From contig JBGQCF010000002.1 of the NCBI GenBank assembly GCA_041495205.1, forward strand, positions 1-64,000: a stretch of DNA of 64,000 nt, written 5' to 3'. This DNA comes from JAHFRG01 sp041495205 (GTDB lineage: Bacteria > Pseudomonadota > Gammaproteobacteria > Burkholderiales > JAHFRG01). The position numbers were made by a program, and so were the translations under genes. The notes under the pieces are model-generated. The model was not told where the DNA came from and searched no databases. It worked only from the letters and a program-made list of their open reading frames with translations. Positions 7,786 to 16,226 of this stretch are shown here, piece by piece; position 1 is the first letter of the stretch; each line of letters begins with the position of its first letter.

Positions 7786-8420
7786 TCATCAACTCCGGGT
7801 GAAAGCAAAGCAGGGTGCCTGGCTCCAGCTCCTATAACGCGCACGCCTTGCTTTTCGATGACCAGCCGGTCTTCCGCAAACCAGCGGATCGCTTGCGGGT
7901 AAATGCGGTGTTCCTGCTCCAGCACTCGCGCCGCCAGGGTGTCCGCGCTGTCCCCCGCAAGCACCGGCACCGCGGCCTGGATGATGATGGGCCCATGGTC
8001 GAGCCGGGAAGTGACAAAGTGCACAGTGCAGCCGTGGATTTTTACTCCCGCCTGCAATGCTCGCGCGTGGGTGTCGAGCCCCGGAAAAGCGGGAAGCAGC
8101 GAAGGATGGATATTGACGATGCGGTTGGTGAAGCGTACCAAAAATGCATCGCCGAGAATGAGCATGAAACCCGCGAGCGCAATCAAATCAGGCTTGAACG
8201 CCGCAATGCGCGAAGCGAGCTCGGCATCGAACGCTTCGCGGCCGGCAAACTGCTTGTGGTCGAGCGTCAGCGCTTCTATGCCGTGCGCCCGGGCAATGGC
8301 CAATCCGTTGGCTTGCGGATTATTGCTGATGACGGCGGCGACTTTGACAGGAAGCCGCGCTTTCAGTATCGCTTCGAGATTGCTGCCGCGTCCTGAAATA
8401 AGAACGACGATGGATTTCAT
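7782..8420 (-). CDS. purN: Phosphoribosylglycinamide formyltransferase (GAR transformylase 1)
   Basis: The third step of de novo purine synthesis: transfer of the formyl group from 10-formyl-THF to glycinamide ribonucleotide. The 212-residue protein has the phosphate loop GRGSNLEAIL (10-19) and the catalytic triad Asn103-His105-Asp141 in NIHPSLLPAFPG and SRLDHGPI. Its start overlaps the purM stop (ATGA) and its stop overlaps the start of the DUF3108 gene, so the three are coupled. The last 12 residues are a variable tail. Confidence 0.97.
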   Translation of the reverse strand: MKSIVVLISGRGSNLEAILKARLPVKVAAVISNNPQANGLAIARAHGIEALTLDHKQFAGREAFDAELASRIAAFKPDLIALAGFMLILGDAFLVRFTNRIVNIHPSLLPAFPGLDTHARALQAGVKIHGCTVHFVTSRLDHGPIIIQAAVPVLAGDSADTLAARVLEQEHRIYPQAIRWFAEDRLVIEKQGVRVIGAGARHPALLSPGVDE

Positions 8421-9466
8421 GACACCACGGTTTGCGGCCCGCCTTGGGCGCGCTCTTTGATTTCACCGATGCGCCACACTCGTTCTCCGCTTGTGCGCAA
8501 AAGTTTTTGCGCTTGTTGGGCGTGCTCCGGGCTTACCACCACTGCCATGCCGATACCGCAGTTGAAGGTACGGTGCATTTCCCGCTCCGCGACATTGCCC
8601 TGCGCTTGCAGCCATTTAAAGAGTGGAGGTGTATCCCATGCCGAGCGCTGCAATTCCGCGCACAGGTTATCAGGAAGGATACGCGGGATGTTTTCCAAAA
8701 GCCCACCGCCGGTAATGTGAGCCATGCCTTTCACCGGAAGATGTTGCATCAGCTCCCGCAGCGGTTTCACGTAAATGCGCGTCGGTGCGAGCAGCGCCTC
8801 ACCCAAGCTTTGTCCGTGGAAATCGGAAGAGAGAACTGCGCCGCTCCTCTCGATAATTTTTCGGATCAGCGAATAGCCGTTGGAATGCGCGCCGCTGGAT
8901 GCCAGTCCCAGCACCTCGTCGCCCGCGGCGATGGAACGGCCATTGATGATTTTGTCTTTTTCCACCACGCCTACGGCGAATCCCGCGAGATCGTATTCGC
9001 CGGCGGCATAAAAACCCGGCATTTCCGCAGTCTCGCCTCCAATCAGCGCACAGCCCGCGAATTCGCAGCCTTTGGCGACGCCCTGCATCACCTGGGTCGC
9101 GGTGGCCACATCGAGCTTGCCGCAGGCAAAGTAATCGAGGAAAAATAATGGTTCCGCGCCTTGCACCAGAATATCATTGACGCTCATTGCTACCAGATCA
9201 ATGCCCACCGTATCATGTTTATTGAGTTGGAAAGCGAGCTTGAGCTTGGTGCCCACGCCGTCGCAGCCGGAGACCAGAACCGGGTCGCGGTAGTTTTTGG
9301 AAATTGCAAACAGCGCGCCGAAACCGCCGATGCCTGCCAGCACTTCCGGCCGCAGGGTTTTCTTGGCGAGAAGTTTGATGTTCTCCACCAGCCGGTCGCC
9401 GGCGGCTATATCTACTCCGGCATCAAGATAGGAGAGCGGGGTTTTGGGAGCGTCGGTCGGGCTCAA
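8417..9466 (-). CDS. purM: Phosphoribosylformylglycinamidine cyclo-ligase (AIR synthetase)
   Basis: It makes aminoimidazole ribonucleotide from FGAM and ATP in purine synthesis. The 349 residues match the family length. Diagnostic pieces are LSYLDAGVDIAAGDRLVENI, the GIGGFGALF loop, SCDGVGTKLKLA, MSVNDILVQGAEPLFFLDYFA, GGETAEMPGFY, GAHSNGYSLIR and HITGGGLLENIPRI. It is the first gene of the minus-strand purM-purN-DUF3108-rsmB-nuclease run. Its promoter must lie in 9467-9787, which it shares with the divergent hda gene. Confidence 0.98.
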   Translation of the reverse strand: MSPTDAPKTPLSYLDAGVDIAAGDRLVENIKLLAKKTLRPEVLAGIGGFGALFAISKNYRDPVLVSGCDGVGTKLKLAFQLNKHDTVGIDLVAMSVNDILVQGAEPLFFLDYFACGKLDVATATQVMQGVAKGCEFAGCALIGGETAEMPGFYAAGEYDLAGFAVGVVEKDKIINGRSIAAGDEVLGLASSGAHSNGYSLIRKIIERSGAVLSSDFHGQSLGEALLAPTRIYVKPLRELMQHLPVKGMAHITGGGLLENIPRILPDNLCAELQRSAWDTPPLFKWLQAQGNVAEREMHRTFNCGIGMAVVVSPEHAQQAQKLLRTSGERVWRIGEIKERAQGGPQTVVS

Positions 9467-9787
9467 GTTGAGTTATCGCCTTATAAATATGGAGCGGGCT
9501 TAAGAACGACAAATTTTACCTGAAATGGATGCCAAACGCTTCGACGATATCAGTTGCATGCCGGGCGTAATGACAGCCATGCTGTTTTTGTCCGGCCTGT
9601 TTGCCCCGCTAGTGGTGATTCTTTGCGGGAATTAATTAGAGGTTCACTAACGGCGTCGGCCACCGCGCGATCCGGCTTCCCCGGGTGCGGGCCGGCCATC
9701 ATCCCGGATGAGCGATTTGAACTTCATTTTGGTCTGGCATAGTGTTGGCGATGGGCTATATACTGCTGTGACTGTTAAAAATTTGCA
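9467..9787. other. purM-hda divergent intergenic region with a repeat end
   Basis: 321 bp with no gene that I can support firmly. It must hold the divergent purM and hda promoters. Positions 9628-9646 (GGAATTAATTAGAGGTTCA) are a degenerate match to the right terminal inverted repeat of the 274-bp element, but the rest of that element is absent. In several betaproteobacteria a membrane transporter gene sits at this position. Here only the short open frame at 9525-9635 is present. Confidence 0.4.
9525..9635 (+). CDS. Possible 36-residue hydrophobic small protein
   Basis: ATG at 9525 opens 36 codons: a polar N-terminus (MDAKRFDDISCM) and one hydrophobic C-terminal segment (MTAMLFLSGLFAPLVVILCG). 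Its stop lies inside the repeat-end remnant at 9628-9646. No strong ribosome-binding site is visible. It could be a genuine single-span peptide, the truncated start of a lost membrane protein, or chance. I do not recognise it. Confidence 0.25.
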   Translation: MDAKRFDDISCMPGVMTAMLFLSGLFAPLVVILCGN

Positions 9788-10489
9788 ATGAATATGCACA
9801 ACCAATTGGTGCTGGATTTATCGTTGCACGCCCAGCCCACGCTGGATAATTTTATTGTCGGCAGAAACTCGGAGCTCATTCAGGTGCTGCGTGAAATGCT
9901 GGCCGCCAAACCGCAAGAACGCTTCGTTTATCTTTGGGGAAGTCCCGGCTCGGGGCGCAGCCATTTGCTCAAAGCCATGGTGGATGCGTCCAGGCAGCAG
10001 CATTTGAGCGCTTCTTATATCCGCTGCGGTCAGGACACCGAATTCGCTCCCGGGCTTGACCCGCTGGATGTGGTGGCGGTGGATGACGTGGAGCGTTTGA
10101 GCGGCAATGCGCAAATCGCCCTGTTCAATCTTTACAACCATATTCGCGAAGGCGCGGGCATGCTGCTGGTAAGCGGCGCTTTGCCGCCGGCGCAGCTCAA
10201 GCTGCGCGAGGATTTGATTACGCGCCTGAGCTGGGGCCTGGTATTCCAGGTGCACGGCCTTAACGATGAAGAAAAAGCCCGGGCCCTGAAAAGCCATGCC
10301 GGAAGCCGCGGTTTCGAGCTGCCGCAGGAAGTGGCGGATTACCTGTTGCGTCATGGGCGGCGCGACATGCCTTCGCTTTTGGCGGCGCTTGATGCGCTGG
10401 ATAACTATTCCATGCAGACCAAGCGCCCGGTGACCCTGCCTCTGCTGCGGGAAATCATGCACTCGCCATTGTTTCCGGGGGGAGAGTGA
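9788..10489 (+). CDS. hda: DnaA-related regulatory inactivation protein Hda
   Basis: A 233-residue AAA+ protein that, with the DNA-loaded beta clamp, stimulates hydrolysis of DnaA-ATP and prevents re-initiation of replication. The N-terminal QLVLDL (residues 6-11) is the clamp-binding motif. The P-loop is GSPGSGRSHLL (51-61) and the Walker B is VVAVDDV (about 95-101). DnaA's DNA-binding domain IV is absent, which separates Hda from DnaA. The stop overlaps the GTG of the next gene. Confidence 0.93.
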   Translation: MNMHNQLVLDLSLHAQPTLDNFIVGRNSELIQVLREMLAAKPQERFVYLWGSPGSGRSHLLKAMVDASRQQHLSASYIRCGQDTEFAPGLDPLDVVAVDDVERLSGNAQIALFNLYNHIREGAGMLLVSGALPPAQLKLREDLITRLSWGLVFQVHGLNDEEKARALKSHAGSRGFELPQEVADYLLRHGRRDMPSLLAALDALDNYSMQTKRPVTLPLLREIMHSPLFPGGE

Positions 10490-11148
10490 AACTAGCTCTT
10501 TTTGACCTCGATAACACGCTTCTCACCGGTGACAGCGATTTCGAATGGGCGCAATTCCTGATTGACAAAAAGGTATTGGACCGCGAGGTATACGAAGCAA
10601 AGAACCGCGGTTTCTACGACCAATACCGCGCCGGCACACTGGATATCGACGCGTTTCTGGATTTTCAGCTGAAGCCCTTGTCGCGCCATCCGCGGCGCCA
10701 GCTCGAATCCTGGCGCGCCGAGTTCATGGAAAAGCGGATACTGCCGATTATCAGCAAAAAAGCTCGCACGCTGGTGCAAAGCCGTATCGAAGACGGCGAT
10801 CTCACCGCGATCATCACCGCGACCAACCGTTTTGTCACTGCGCCGATTGCTGAAGAATTCGGCGTCGAGCACCTGATTGCGACCGAGCCGGAAGAGCACG
10901 GTGGCGAGTTTACCGGCAAAGTCGCGGGCACTCCCTGTTTCCGCGCGGGCAAGGTCGCCTGCCTTGAGCACTGGCTGCGGGAGCAGGAGATGCAATTAAA
11001 AAGCTTTGAAGAAAGCTGGTTTTTCAGCGATTCGCTGAACGATTTGCCTTTGCTCGAACGGGTGACTCATCCGGTCGCAGTGGACCCTGACGAGACGTTG
11101 CAAGCGCATGCCCGGAAAAACAACTGGCAGGTAATCAGTCTGCGTTAG
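10486..11148 (+). CDS. HAD superfamily (subfamily IB) phosphatase
   Basis: A 220-residue SerB-like phosphatase. Motif I is FDLDNTL, with nucleophile Asp7 and acid/base Asp9. Motif II lies in LTAIITATNRF. Motif IV is FFSDSLNDLPLL. The helical cap between motifs I and II holds GFYDQYRAGTLD. This type is regularly found next to hda and pcnB in betaproteobacteria, and related proteins act on phosphoserine or sugar phosphates; the substrate here is unknown. It starts at GTG in a GTGA overlap with hda. Confidence 0.85.
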   Translation: MKLALFDLDNTLLTGDSDFEWAQFLIDKKVLDREVYEAKNRGFYDQYRAGTLDIDAFLDFQLKPLSRHPRRQLESWRAEFMEKRILPIISKKARTLVQSRIEDGDLTAIITATNRFVTAPIAEEFGVEHLIATEPEEHGGEFTGKVAGTPCFRAGKVACLEHWLREQEMQLKSFEESWFFSDSLNDLPLLERVTHPVAVDPDETLQAHARKNNWQVISLR

Positions 11149-11154
11149 ATTCCC

Positions 11155-12132
11155 GTGCCACTATCCATGCCCCGTATTTTTTTGCTCGCGGTTTTGCTGA
11201 CAGTTGCGCCTTTGACCCTGTTCGCAAGCCTGCTTTACGGCAGCCTGGATTTGACGGCGGCGCAAGTGTTTAATGCATTGCTGGTCAATACGCCCGGCCT
11301 GGAACACGACGTGATCTGGCAATTGCGCATGCCGCGGAGCGCAGGCGCATTCGTTTGCGGCGCGCTACTCGCGCTGTCCGGTACTTATCTTCAGGTCTTG
11401 TTGCGCAACCCCCTGGCCGATCCTTATATCCTGGGCATTTCCGGCGGCGCCGCGGTGGGCGCGCTCGCCGCGATACTGTTGGGCTCGGGCTGGGGCGTGG
11501 TGAATTTCTCAGCGCTGCTGGGAGCGCTTGCGGCCATTACGGTGGTGTTTGGCTTGAGCATACGTGCAGGCAGCTGGAACGTGCACCGGCTGTTGCTGAC
11601 AGGCGTGGTGCTCTCGGCGGGCTGCAGCGCGCTGATAAGCCTGCTTCTGGTGCTGGCGCCCGCACCCGAGTTACGCGGCATGCTGTTCTGGCTGATGGGT
11701 GATTTGTCGCACGCCGAGAACATTCTGCCCGCTCTGGCACTGCTGCTGTTGCTTGCGGCGCTGAGCCAGTGGCAGGCTGGCAGCCTTAATGTGTTAAGCC
11801 TCGGGCAACTCAAAGCCAAAACCCTGGGTGTTGCGGTATGGCCGCTGCAAACCGGGATTTATTTCTGCGCTGCGCTGGCAACGGTGTGCGCAGTGATGCT
11901 GGGCGGCACCATCGGTTTTGTCGGATTGATCATCCCGCATTTGGTGCGGCTGCTCGGCGTTGCGGATCACCGCTGGCTTCTGCCGATGGCGATCCTGCTT
12001 GGCGGAAGTTTTCTCACCGCCGCGGACACGCTCTCGCGCACGCTGTGGGCGCCCAATCAACTGCCGGTCGGCGTGCTGACCGCGCTGCTCGGCGTGCCTG
12101 CCATGTTGCTGCTGCTCTCAAGAAAACGCTGA
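11155..12132 (+). CDS. FecCD/BtuC-family ABC importer permease
   Basis: A 325-residue permease of the iron-siderophore/heme/cobalamin importer class with about ten membrane helices. The family hallmarks are LRMPRSAGAFVCGALLALSG, LLRNPLADPYILGISGGAAVGA (around residue 82) and GTIGFVGLIIPHLVRLLG (around 258), followed by DTLSRTL. The GTG at 11155 is taken as the start; ATG at 11167 is an alternative. The stop overlaps the ATPase start. No periplasmic binding protein or receptor adjoins it. Substrate is unproven: B12 is attractive because a B12-dependent reductase lies in the window, but a siderophore is equally possible. Confidence 0.85.
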   Translation: MPLSMPRIFLLAVLLTVAPLTLFASLLYGSLDLTAAQVFNALLVNTPGLEHDVIWQLRMPRSAGAFVCGALLALSGTYLQVLLRNPLADPYILGISGGAAVGALAAILLGSGWGVVNFSALLGALAAITVVFGLSIRAGSWNVHRLLLTGVVLSAGCSALISLLLVLAPAPELRGMLFWLMGDLSHAENILPALALLLLLAALSQWQAGSLNVLSLGQLKAKTLGVAVWPLQTGIYFCAALATVCAVMLGGTIGFVGLIIPHLVRLLGVADHRWLLPMAILLGGSFLTAADTLSRTLWAPNQLPVGVLTALLGVPAMLLLLSRKR

Positions 12133-12899
12133 TGTTAAGTTGCGAAAATCTGCTTCTTCACTATCCCGGCAAACTGCTTTGCCGTGATTTGAGCCTGGAA
12201 CTCAAACCCGGTAAATGCTGGGGGATACTGGGCCAAAACGGCAGCGGCAAAACGACCTTGCTGCAAGCGCTAAGCGGCCTGCATGAACCTGCGGGTGGAA
12301 GCATAGTACTTAACGGCCGTCAGCTCCAAAGCTATTCGCGCAGGCAGCTCGGCCAGGCACTGGGTGTGCTGCTGCAAGAGGAAGACAGCTGGTTCTGGGG
12401 CAGCGTTTTCGAGTACGTGCTGCTGGGGAGGCATCCGCATGTTGCGTCCCTGTTTGGCTGGAGCGCAAGAGACGAGGAGCTGGCGTGGCAGGCGCTGCAA
12501 AATATGGAACTGGCGGATCTCGCGCAACGGCAGATGAATTCGCTCTCCGGCGGCGAGCGCCAGCGCGCGCGGCTGGCTCAGCTGTTGACGCAAGATCCGG
12601 TGTATTTGCTGCTTGATGAGCCGCTGCAGCATCTCGATTTGCGGCATCAGCTGCAAACCATGAATCTGCTGCGCGAGCTTGCCGCAAAGCGGGGCAAAGT
12701 GGTGCTGATGGTGCTGCACGATATGCTGTGGGTAACCCGCTATTGCGACCAGGTGCTGCTGCTGCACGACCAGGGCCTTATAGTGAGCGGCGCAGCCGCG
12801 GCAGTGCTCACGCGCGAAAACCTGGAAGCGCTCTATCACTGCGGATTGCGGCAATATGGCGAAGGGCGGGATGCGCACTTTATCCCGGGGGCGGATTGA
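12132..12899 (+). CDS. ABC importer ATPase (BtuD/FecE family)
   Basis: A 255-residue ATPase partner of the preceding permease. It has Walker A GQNGSGKTT (34-42), signature LSGGERQRARLAQ (138-150), Walker B VYLLLDEP with Asp162-Glu163, and the H-loop His196 in VLHDM. The start is the ATG at 12132, which shares one base with the permease TGA (TGATG). A longer in-frame reading upstream overlaps the permease and is not credible. The protein would drive import of the same unknown metal-chelate or cobalamin substrate. Confidence 0.9.
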   Translation: MLSCENLLLHYPGKLLCRDLSLELKPGKCWGILGQNGSGKTTLLQALSGLHEPAGGSIVLNGRQLQSYSRRQLGQALGVLLQEEDSWFWGSVFEYVLLGRHPHVASLFGWSARDEELAWQALQNMELADLAQRQMNSLSGGERQRARLAQLLTQDPVYLLLDEPLQHLDLRHQLQTMNLLRELAAKRGKVVLMVLHDMLWVTRYCDQVLLLHDQGLIVSGAAAAVLTRENLEALYHCGLRQYGEGRDAHFIPGAD

Positions 12900-12941
12900 G
12901 CGCAGTGTATAATCCGGCTTGCTTTCGTTAAGCAAATCTTT

Positions 12942-14300
12942 ATGATCCGCAGACTTCTGCGCCGCGTCTTCAATAAACAAGCTTCGTTTCCCGGCGTGCC
13001 TCTGGTTATCCCGCGCCGGATACACGGCATCAAAAAGCAGCAAATCAGCCCGGGCGCATTGAAAACGATCATTACGCTCAAGGAAAAAGGTTTTGCAGCC
13101 TATGTGGTGGGCGGAGCGGTGCGCGATTTGCTGTTCGGCCTCGCGCCCAAGGATTTTGACGTCGCCACCGACGCCACACCGGAGCAGGTGCGCGCCGCTT
13201 TCCGCCGCGCGCATATCATAGGGCGGCGCTTCCGCCTGGTGCATGTGATGCACGGGAACGAGACGGTCGAGGTTTCCACCTTTCGCGGCCCGCAGGCCGA
13301 AACCGAAGATGCGCAGCACGATGCGCACGGCCGGATTTTGCGCGATAACGTGTTCGGCGATCAGCCGCAGGATGCGGAGCGGCGCGATTTCAGCATCAAC
13401 GCGCTGTTCTACGATCCAACAACCGAGGAAGTATTGGATTACCAGGGGGGCTTTGCCGATCTCAAGGCGCGGCGGCTGCGCATCATCGGCGACGCGGAAA
13501 GCCGCTACCGTGAAGACCCGGTGCGTATGCTGCGCGCGGTGCGACTGGCTGCCAAGCTGGGACTGGAAATCGAACCGGCGACACGTACACCCATTCCCAG
13601 GCTTGCGCCGCTTCTGCAAAACGTGCCGGCGTCGCGGCTGTTCGAGGAAATGCTGAAGCTCCTGCTTTCCGGGCATGCCGCCGAGTCCGTCAAAGCATTG
13701 CGAGCGAACGGCCTGCATCACGGCCTCTTTCCCATGCTTGACATAATCGTCGAGCAGCCTCTCGGTCATAGCTTCGTAATGCTGGCGCTCAAGAATACCG
13801 ACGAGCGCATCCGCCAGGACAAGCCGGTATCGCCTGGCTTCCTGTTTGCGGCCTTGCTGTGGCATGAAGTGCTGGCTGCGTGGAAAAGTCTTCAAAGCCA
13901 GGGGGTCCATCCCATGCAGGCGCTGCATCAGGCGATGGATCAGGTGATACGCATGCAGGCGGAGAGGCTCGCCATTCCCAAACGTTTCAGCGCGGTCATG
14001 AAGGAAATCTGGTCCATGCAACCGCGTTTGTTAAACCGCGCGGGCAAGCGCCCGTTCCGCCTGCTCGAGCACCCACGCTTTCGCGCCGCATACGATTTCC
14101 TGCTGCTGCGCTGTGAAAACGCTGAAGTGGAGGGAGAACTCGGAAAATGGTGGACGGCGTTTCAAAATACCAATAATGAACAGCGCCGCAGCATGCTGCT
14201 TGCCGACGAGCCGCAAAGAAAACGCAGGCGCCGCAGCAGAAGAAGGAGACCCGTCATGGGCAGCGCCGCAGGGGGCCATGACGGGGGAACCACGTCATGA
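12942..14300 (+). CDS. pcnB: Poly(A) polymerase I
   Basis: A 452-residue polymerase that adds 3' poly(A) tails, marking RNAs for decay. The nucleotidyltransferase head has YVVGGAVRDLLFG (54-66) and the catalytic DFD at 71-73 within PKDFDVATDATPEQV, then RRDFSINALFYDP and YREDPVRMLRAVRLAAKLG. The basic C-terminal tail (QRKRRRRSRRRR) fits an RNA-binding end seen in PcnB and helps separate it from CCA-adding enzymes. A TATAAT box lies in the 42-bp gap before it. The stop overlaps the folK ATG. Confidence 0.93.
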   Translation: MIRRLLRRVFNKQASFPGVPLVIPRRIHGIKKQQISPGALKTIITLKEKGFAAYVVGGAVRDLLFGLAPKDFDVATDATPEQVRAAFRRAHIIGRRFRLVHVMHGNETVEVSTFRGPQAETEDAQHDAHGRILRDNVFGDQPQDAERRDFSINALFYDPTTEEVLDYQGGFADLKARRLRIIGDAESRYREDPVRMLRAVRLAAKLGLEIEPATRTPIPRLAPLLQNVPASRLFEEMLKLLLSGHAAESVKALRANGLHHGLFPMLDIIVEQPLGHSFVMLALKNTDERIRQDKPVSPGFLFAALLWHEVLAAWKSLQSQGVHPMQALHQAMDQVIRMQAERLAIPKRFSAVMKEIWSMQPRLLNRAGKRPFRLLEHPRFRAAYDFLLLRCENAEVEGELGKWWTAFQNTNNEQRRSMLLADEPQRKRRRRSRRRRPVMGSAAGGHDGGTTS

Positions 14301-14788
14301 ACACGGAAACCGCATTTGTCGCTCTGGGCAGCAATCTCGAGGCTCCGCTCACGCAAATACGCAAAGCTTTTGCCGAGCTTGGCGCACTGCCAAAGACCAG
14401 GCTGATCGCGCGTTCTTCACTTTACCTGAGCGCTCCGGTGGGCAATATCAATCAACCGGATTTTATCAATGCCGTGGCCAAGCTCGAAACCGCGCTTACC
14501 CCGCGCGAGCTGATCGTCGCGCTCCTGGAAATCGAGCGGCGCCACGACCGGCAACGCGACTTTCCCAACGCGCCGCGCACGCTGGATCTGGATTTGCTGT
14601 TATACGGTGATCTCATTCATCACGAGCATGGTTTGACCATTCCCCACCCGCGCATGCACCGGCGCGCGTTCGTTTTGTCGCCGCTGCATGAAATTGCGCC
14701 GGATTGCGTGATCCCCGGTATAGGGTCCGTGGCCGACTTGGTTGCCGCCTGCGCCGGCCAGCAATTGAAGAGGCTGTTGGAAGACTGA
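14297..14788 (+). CDS. folK: 6-hydroxymethyl-7,8-dihydropterin pyrophosphokinase
   Basis: It transfers pyrophosphate from ATP to 6-hydroxymethyl-dihydropterin in folate synthesis. The 163-residue protein has AFVALGSNL (6-14) and the signature RTLDLDLLLYGD (94-105), whose Asp97 and Asp99 bind the two magnesium ions. The loop RRHDRQRDFPNAPR contacts ATP, and IPHPRMHRRAFVLSPL follows. An ATGA overlap couples it to pcnB, and it runs on into the kinase and pantothenate genes. Confidence 0.96.
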   Translation: MNTETAFVALGSNLEAPLTQIRKAFAELGALPKTRLIARSSLYLSAPVGNINQPDFINAVAKLETALTPRELIVALLEIERRHDRQRDFPNAPRTLDLDLLLYGDLIHHEHGLTIPHPRMHRRAFVLSPLHEIAPDCVIPGIGSVADLVAACAGQQLKRLLED

Positions 14789-14791
14789 ACC

Positions 14792-15433
14792 ATGTTGCCC
14801 GATAAGTATCGTTATATTGTCGTCGAGGGTCCGATTGGAGTGGGGAAAACCAGCCTGGCGCGGCTTTTATCTGAGCGCTTTAACGGCCAGCCGCTACTCG
14901 AAAATCCGGACGCCAATCCTTTCCTGCCCAAGTTTTATCAGGATATCCCGCGCTATGCGCTTTCCACGCAGTTGTTTTTCCTCTTTCATCGCGTGAGCCA
15001 GCTGCAGGGCCTGGCGCAAATGGACATGTTCGACAGGCTGACCATTGCCGATTTCATACTCGACAAGGACCCGTTGTTCGCCAGGCTTACGCTGAATGAC
15101 GATGAATTCCGCCTGTATCATGACATCTACCGGCATTTGCAGCCGCAGACGCCGCGGCCGGATTTGGTGATTTATCTGCAGGCGTCGGTGGGAACGCTGA
15201 TTGAGCGCGTACGGCGGCGGGGTCAGGCATACGAGAAAAACATTTCCGAACACTATGTGGCGCGGCTTGCCGAGAGTTACAGCCGGTTTTTCTACCATTA
15301 CAATATGGCACCGCTGCTGATCGTCAACAGCGACAACCTTAATTTTGTTGATGAGCCCGGGGATTTTGATTTATTGTTGCAGCGGGTTGAGCAAATGCGC
15401 GGCGGGCGCGAATTTTTCAGTCTGGGAAACTAG
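14792..15433 (+). CDS. Deoxynucleoside kinase
   Basis: A 213-residue kinase of the dCK/dGK family, phosphorylating deoxynucleosides for salvage. It has the P-loop GPIGVGKTS (13-21), the DRLTIADFIL segment matching the substrate-binding DR(S/T) region, and the Arg-rich lid LIERVRRRGQAYEKNIS. Substrate preference (dA, dG or dC) cannot be read from sequence. It sits between folK and panB, a placement seen in several betaproteobacteria, with gaps of 3 and 0 bp, so it is clearly part of the operon. Confidence 0.88.
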   Translation: MLPDKYRYIVVEGPIGVGKTSLARLLSERFNGQPLLENPDANPFLPKFYQDIPRYALSTQLFFLFHRVSQLQGLAQMDMFDRLTIADFILDKDPLFARLTLNDDEFRLYHDIYRHLQPQTPRPDLVIYLQASVGTLIERVRRRGQAYEKNISEHYVARLAESYSRFFYHYNMAPLLIVNSDNLNFVDEPGDFDLLLQRVEQMRGGREFFSLGN

Positions 15434-16225
15434 ATGCGGATCACTCTGAACACACTGCATAAAATGGCGCAGGACGGCGATAAAATCACCGTGCTTACCT
15501 GTTACGATGCGAGCTTTGCGGGTCTTCTGGAAAACGCGGGAGTGGAAGTTTTGCTGGTCGGTGATTCGCTGGGCATGGTGCTGCAAGGGCACGAATCCAC
15601 TTTGCCGGTGACGCTCGCCGACATGATTTATCACACGAGTTGTGTGGCGCGAGGCTCGAAGCGTGCCTTCATCGTCGCCGACATGCCGTTCGGAACTTTT
15701 CAGGTGAGCCCGCAACAGACTTTCGACAACGCCGCACAACTCATGGCGGCGGGCGCCCACATGGTCAAGCTCGAAGGCGGCGAGGCCGTGGTGGAAAGCG
15801 TGGATTTTCTTACCGAGCGCGGCATTCCGGTATGCGGGCATCTCGGGCTTACACCGCAGTCAGTGCATCAACTCGGCGGTTACCGCGTGCAGGGCAAGGG
15901 TGAGCGCCAGGCAAAGCGGCTGATCCAGGAAGCGAAGATGCTGGAGCAGGCCGGGGCCGGGATGCTGGTACTGGAAGCGGTGCCTGCCGCGCTGGCGAAA
16001 CAAGTGACCGCGAAACTTGCGATTCCCACCATAGGCATTGGCGCGGGCGTGGATTGCTCGGGCCAAGTGCTGGTGCTGCACGACATGCTGGATGTCTCAC
16101 CCGGCAAGAAACTGAAATTTGTGAAAAACTTCCTGCAAGGCAGAAACAGCGTACAGGCTGCGATTGAAGCCTATGTGAAGGAAGTAAAAGCCAAGTCCTT
16201 TCCCGGCCCGGAACATTCGTTTTAA
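15434..16225 (+). CDS. panB: 3-methyl-2-oxobutanoate hydroxymethyltransferase
   Basis: The first committed step of pantothenate synthesis: methylene-THF plus alpha-ketoisovalerate gives ketopantoate. The 263 residues match the family. Motifs are ITVLTCYDASFA, VLLVGDSLGMVLQG with metal-binding Asp near 43, FGTFQVSPQ, MVKLEGG, and GHLGLTPQSVHQLGGYRVQGK. The start codon follows the kinase stop directly. panC follows after one base, and panD lies 42 bp further on, so the whole pathway branch is co-located. Confidence 0.97.
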   Translation: MRITLNTLHKMAQDGDKITVLTCYDASFAGLLENAGVEVLLVGDSLGMVLQGHESTLPVTLADMIYHTSCVARGSKRAFIVADMPFGTFQVSPQQTFDNAAQLMAAGAHMVKLEGGEAVVESVDFLTERGIPVCGHLGLTPQSVHQLGGYRVQGKGERQAKRLIQEAKMLEQAGAGMLVLEAVPAALAKQVTAKLAIPTIGIGAGVDCSGQVLVLHDMLDVSPGKKLKFVKNFLQGRNSVQAAIEAYVKEVKAKSFPGPEHSF

Positions 16226-16226
16226 C

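Noticed and set aside
12270..14021. A 583-codon open frame on the minus strand opposite the ABC ATPase and pcnB
   Set aside because: It crosses two well-supported plus-strand genes. Its composition (many His, Gln, Arg) is the mirror of GC-rich codons on the other strand, and it shows no domain.
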